From contig JACRBO010000869.1 in the NCBI GenBank assembly GCA_016219235.1, positions 1-7,709 of the forward strand: a stretch of DNA of 7,709 bases, read 5' to 3'. The notes under the pieces are model-generated. The model searched no databases. It saw only the letters and a list, made by a program, of their open reading frames with translations, and was not told the DNA's origin. Below are positions 5,345-7,709 of the stretch, in pieces (within the stretch, counting starts at the first letter, position 1; each line of letters begins with the position of its first letter). The DNA comes from Chloroflexota bacterium. GTDB taxonomy: Bacteria > Chloroflexota > Anaerolineae > Fen-1058. The position numbers and the translations under genes were made by a program.

Positions 5345-6544
5345 ATGACCGCTCACGATCGATTCTTTACGCAAGCCGTTCACGCCGGGAGCGATCAACC
5401 GGCGGCCGGCGGTCGCCCGATCGCGCCGTCGATCGATCCGGCGGTGACGTACACCTATGACGACATGGACGATCTATCGGGCGCGCTGCATGACGGGGTG
5501 GGCTATTCGTATATGCGCTATGGCAGCCCGACGGTCGCTGCGCTGGAAAGCGCCGTGGCCGAACTCGAAGGCGCGGAGGAAGCAGTCGCGTATGCCACGG
5601 GTATGGCCGCGTTGCACGCTGCTTTCGTGCAGGCCAACATCTCGACAGAATGCCCGTTGATCGCGGCGCAGAATGTGTATGGCGCGACCTTCTCGCTGCT
5701 GCACAAGATGTTCGTGCCGGGCGAATCGGTCCACTTTGTCGAGATCACCGATCGAGACGCGGTACAGGCCGCGATTGATCGTTTTCACCCGCGCGCGATC
5801 TTCCTCGAATCGATCTCGAATCCGCTGTTGAAGATTCCTGATCCGCCGTCGATCGCAAACGCGGCGCGCGCCGTGGGCGCGAGTGTGATCGTCGATGCGA
5901 CGTTTGCCACGCCCTACGTGATGCAGCCCATCGCGCATGGCGCGGATGTGGTGGTGCACTCGGCGACGAAATATCTGGGCGGCCACGGCGATGTGATGGG
6001 CGGTGTGATCGCGACCGACACCGCACGCGCGAGTGAACTGCGCACTCAACTGCGTCTGTACGGCGGCAACCTCGGCCCGTTTGAGGCGTGGCTGGTGCTG
6101 CGCGGCGTGCGGACGCTGGCACTGCGCATGCGCGAGCAATGTGCGAATGCAGCGCGAGCGGCGCAGTGGTTGAGCGAGCAACCCTCGATTGCGAGAGTGA
6201 TCTATCCCGGCTTGCCCGATCATCCCGATCACGCGACGGCGAAGCAACTGTTTCGTGCAGATTGTTTTGGCGGCATCGTGACGTTTGAATTGCGTGAGGC
6301 TGATGAAGCGAAGGTCTTTCGCTTCATGGAATCGCTCAAACTGATCAAATGTGCGACCAGCTTAGGCGATGTGTACTCGCTGCTGCTGTATCCGGCGCAG
6401 TCCAGCCATCATGGGCTGGGCCGCGAGGAACGCTTGCGGCAAGGCATCGGTGATGGGCTGGTGCGCCTGTCGTGCGGCATCGAAAGCGCGGAGGATATTG
6501 TGGCGGATTTGCAGCAGGCGCTGAATGTGGCGAGTGACGAGTAA
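5345..6544 (+). CDS. Cys/Met-metabolism PLP-dependent enzyme (cystathionine gamma-synthase/lyase family)
   Basis: This is a fold-type I PLP enzyme of 399 residues, the usual length for the family, acting in the cytosol on cysteine, homocysteine or activated homoserine. PLP-binding Lys209 lies in HSATKYLGGHGD. Tyr56 and Arg58 in YSYMRYGSPT match the neighbour-subunit phosphate-binding motif. ATGMAALHA (84-92) is the cofactor phosphate loop, Tyr112 stacks on PLP, Asp184 contacts the pyridine nitrogen, and Arg374 in VRLSCGIE binds the substrate carboxylate. After Tyr112 it reads YGATF rather than the YGCTF of classical methionine gamma-lyase, which argues mildly against that activity. Cystathionine gamma-synthase, gamma-lyase and O-acylhomoserine sulfhydrylase cannot be told apart here. 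The last residues and the stop codon fall inside a heptamer array, and the next gene starts four bases after the stop. The frame stays open upstream to TTG 5180, but that extension is the palindromic repeat. Confidence 0.92.
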   Translation: MTAHDRFFTQAVHAGSDQPAAGGRPIAPSIDPAVTYTYDDMDDLSGALHDGVGYSYMRYGSPTVAALESAVAELEGAEEAVAYATGMAALHAAFVQANISTECPLIAAQNVYGATFSLLHKMFVPGESVHFVEITDRDAVQAAIDRFHPRAIFLESISNPLLKIPDPPSIANAARAVGASVIVDATFATPYVMQPIAHGADVVVHSATKYLGGHGDVMGGVIATDTARASELRTQLRLYGGNLGPFEAWLVLRGVRTLALRMREQCANAARAAQWLSEQPSIARVIYPGLPDHPDHATAKQLFRADCFGGIVTFELREADEAKVFRFMESLKLIKCATSLGDVYSLLLYPAQSSHHGLGREERLRQGIGDGLVRLSCGIESAEDIVADLQQALNVASDE

Positions 6545-6580
6545 CGAGTGAACACGCACCACGCAGCACGCACCACGCAA
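6532..6580 (+). repeat. Seven uninterrupted heptamers spanning a stop codon and a start codon
   Basis: The units are GAGTGAC, GAGTAAC, GAGTGAA, CACGCAC, CACGCAG, CACGCAC and CACGCAA, with no slippage over 49 bp. The PLP-enzyme stop TAA (6542-6544) lies in the second unit. The candidate GTG start of the glycosyltransferase (6548-6550) lies in the third. The array therefore encodes the C-terminus of one protein and the first ten residues or so of the next. Confidence 0.85.
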
Positions 6581-7709
6581 TGGCTGATCATTGTCACACT
6601 CGTGATTGCTGCCTTCCTGCGCCTCTGGCAGATCGGTGCGCTGCCGCCCGGCCTGCACTATGACGAGGCCGCCGATACGATCATCGCGGAACAGATCGCG
6701 CGTGGCGAGAGCGCGCCGATCTTCATCGAGGCTTATACCGGCAAAGAAGTCCTGTTCTTTTATTGGGCCGCTGCGTGGATGAAGTTGATCGGTCCGTCGG
6801 TGTTTGCGATGCGGCTGGCGGCGGCGCTGCTGGGCGTGCTGACCGTCGCGGCGACGTACCGGGTGGTTGCGGAGATTCTTGCATCTCGCATCGTGCAGCC
6901 TGCACGCCAGATGCACGATGCAGGAAGCAAGACTGTTGCACTGCTCGCCGCGATTTTCATTGCGACCTCGTTCTGGCACATCCTCATGAGCCGCCTGGGC
7001 TTTCGCTCGATCAGCGAGCCGTTGATTCAGGCGTTGGCGCTGGCGGCCTTGTTTCGCGGCTTGCGGCTGAATCGCTATCGGTGGTTCGTCGCCGCGGGCG
7101 TGCTCGTCGGCTTGAACCTCTACACGTATCTTGCGGCCCGATTGTTTCCGATCGGCATTGCGCTGATCTTCTTGTACTTCATCCTCTTTGATCGCGGGCA
7201 TCGGCTTGATCGATTGACGCAGTTCATGATCATGGTGGCCTCAGCGGTGATTGTATTCTTGCCATTGGGCGTGTACTTTGTGCAGCACCCCGACGCTTTC
7301 CTGACGCGCATTCAACAGGTTGCGCCACGCGGCGATCAACTGACGCCGTTATTCGAGAACGCACTGAAGGCGTTGGGCATGTTCTTTGTTGAGGGCGATC
7401 CGTATATCCGTTTCAACTTGCCGGGGCGACCGCTCTTTCCGGTGGTGTTGGGTGCGTTGTTTGTGCCAGGTGTCGTCGTTGCGCTGATCGGGATGTTTCG
7501 CGGGCGCACGGTGCAGCGGCGCGGCGCATACTTTAGTTTGATCGTATTAACACTGATCATGCTGCTGCCGACGACGCTGGCGGTGAACGAGATCACGCCG
7601 AGCAATCTGCGCGCCATCGGTTTGATGCCGGTCGTGTTTGTGTTCCCGGCGTTGGGTGCGTGGTGGTTGGTGAAGAAGATCAGGACGCTGATTCACGCTG
7701 ATTACGCTG
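6548..7709 (+). CDS. GT-C (GT39/GT83-like) membrane glycosyltransferase, 3' end outside the window
   Basis: The frame has no stop from GTG 6548 to the window edge: 387 codons, incomplete. The product is a polytopic membrane protein of the ArnT/PMT type, which uses polyprenyl-phosphate sugars on the outer face of the membrane. TM1 is about 12-27. The first outer loop follows, with PPGLHYDEA (33-41), where Asp39-Glu40 match the GT-C catalytic acidic motif. GKEVLFFYW (65-73) is typical too. TM2 is about 84-108 and TM3 begins near 129 (VALLAAIFIATSFWHI), with further helices to the end. Residues 111-128, between TM2 and TM3, are encoded by an inverted repeat and look like an insertion. The first residues (NTHHAARTTQ) come from a heptamer array, so GTG 6602, next to TM1, is an alternative start. 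No Shine-Dalgarno precedes 6548. The stop of the PLP enzyme is in the same frame, two codons upstream. The acceptor is unknown. Confidence 0.85.
   Translation, partial: MNTHHAARTTQWLIIVTLVIAAFLRLWQIGALPPGLHYDEAADTIIAEQIARGESAPIFIEAYTGKEVLFFYWAAAWMKLIGPSVFAMRLAAALLGVLTVAATYRVVAEILASRIVQPARQMHDAGSKTVALLAAIFIATSFWHILMSRLGFRSISEPLIQALALAALFRGLRLNRYRWFVAAGVLVGLNLYTYLAARLFPIGIALIFLYFILFDRGHRLDRLTQFMIMVASAVIVFLPLGVYFVQHPDAFLTRIQQVAPRGDQLTPLFENALKALGMFFVEGDPYIRFNLPGRPLFPVVLGALFVPGVVVALIGMFRGRTVQRRGAYFSLIVLTLIMLLPTTLAVNEITPSNLRAIGLMPVVFVFPALGAWWLVKKIRTLIHADYA
6878..6931. repeat. Inverted heptamer repeat inside the glycosyltransferase gene
   Basis: The left arm 6878-6897 and the reverse complement of 6912-6931 agree at 17 of 20 bases, with a 14-base loop. 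The left side also reads as heptamers TTGCATC, TCGCATC, GTGCAGC, CTGCACG (6879-6906). The right side reads as the complements CAGATGC, ACGATGC, AGGAAGC (6908-6928). The whole element is 54 bp and falls exactly on codons 111-128, in frame, in the loop between TM2 and TM3. Confidence 0.8.
7685..7709 (+). repeat. Short direct repeat of ACGCTGATT at the window edge
   Basis: ACGCTGATTC, ACGCTGATT and ACGCTG follow in tandem, cut by the window end. The array is still in the open glycosyltransferase frame (residues near IRTLIHADYA). It may mark another repeat at or near the 3' end of that gene. Confidence 0.5.

Overview
The window is about 7.7 kb of moderately GC-rich DNA (I estimate high 50s percent). 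All seven recognisable genes lie on the + strand. Gene content and style suggest a member of the Chloroflexota, probably Anaerolineae-like: a lipoprotein HtrA with a Pro/Thr linker, a zinc-finger-less DnaJ, a release-factor-like protein with a zinc ribbon, a GT-C membrane glycosyltransferase and many short tandem repeats between genes. This assignment is inference. No rRNA, tRNA, CRISPR array, transposase or phage gene was seen.

Layout. Positions 1-85 hold a promoter with a perfect TATAAT. Next come a class B J-domain co-chaperone (86-1024), an inverted 7/8-bp repeat array (1027-1135), a lipoprotein HtrA-type serine protease with one PDZ domain (1156-2340) and a bacterial homologue of archaeo-eukaryotic release factor 1 with a four-Cys zinc ribbon but no visible GGQ (2395-3501). 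A heptamer array and a strong intrinsic terminator (3502-3574) close this block. A second unit starts at a TATAAT placed 7 nt before an ATG, which implies a leaderless mRNA. It carries a DNPH1/Rcl-like deoxynucleotide N-hydrolase (3701-4132) and, 18 nt later, a soluble ClpP/SppA-fold protein of the SDH type (4151-5161). A ~108-bp palindromic element (5193-5300) separates these from a PLP-dependent Cys/Met-metabolism enzyme (5345-6544). A GT39/GT83-like membrane glycosyltransferase (6548 to the window end) follows without a real gap and is cut off by the window edge.

How the genes may work together. The first three genes form a plausible protein and translation quality-control neighbourhood: chaperone, envelope protease and ribosome-associated factor. 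The DNPH1-like and SDH-like genes look co-transcribed. The last two are ordinary metabolic and envelope genes.

The most striking signal is the repeats. At least four loci carry short tandem units with a period of 7 (one locus mixes 7 and 8). The unit sequence differs at each locus, and three of the four are arranged as inverted pairs. They lie against stop codons, a terminator stem, a -10 box and a start codon, and one pair lies in frame inside the glycosyltransferase coding sequence. A different, larger nested palindrome lies upstream of the PLP enzyme.
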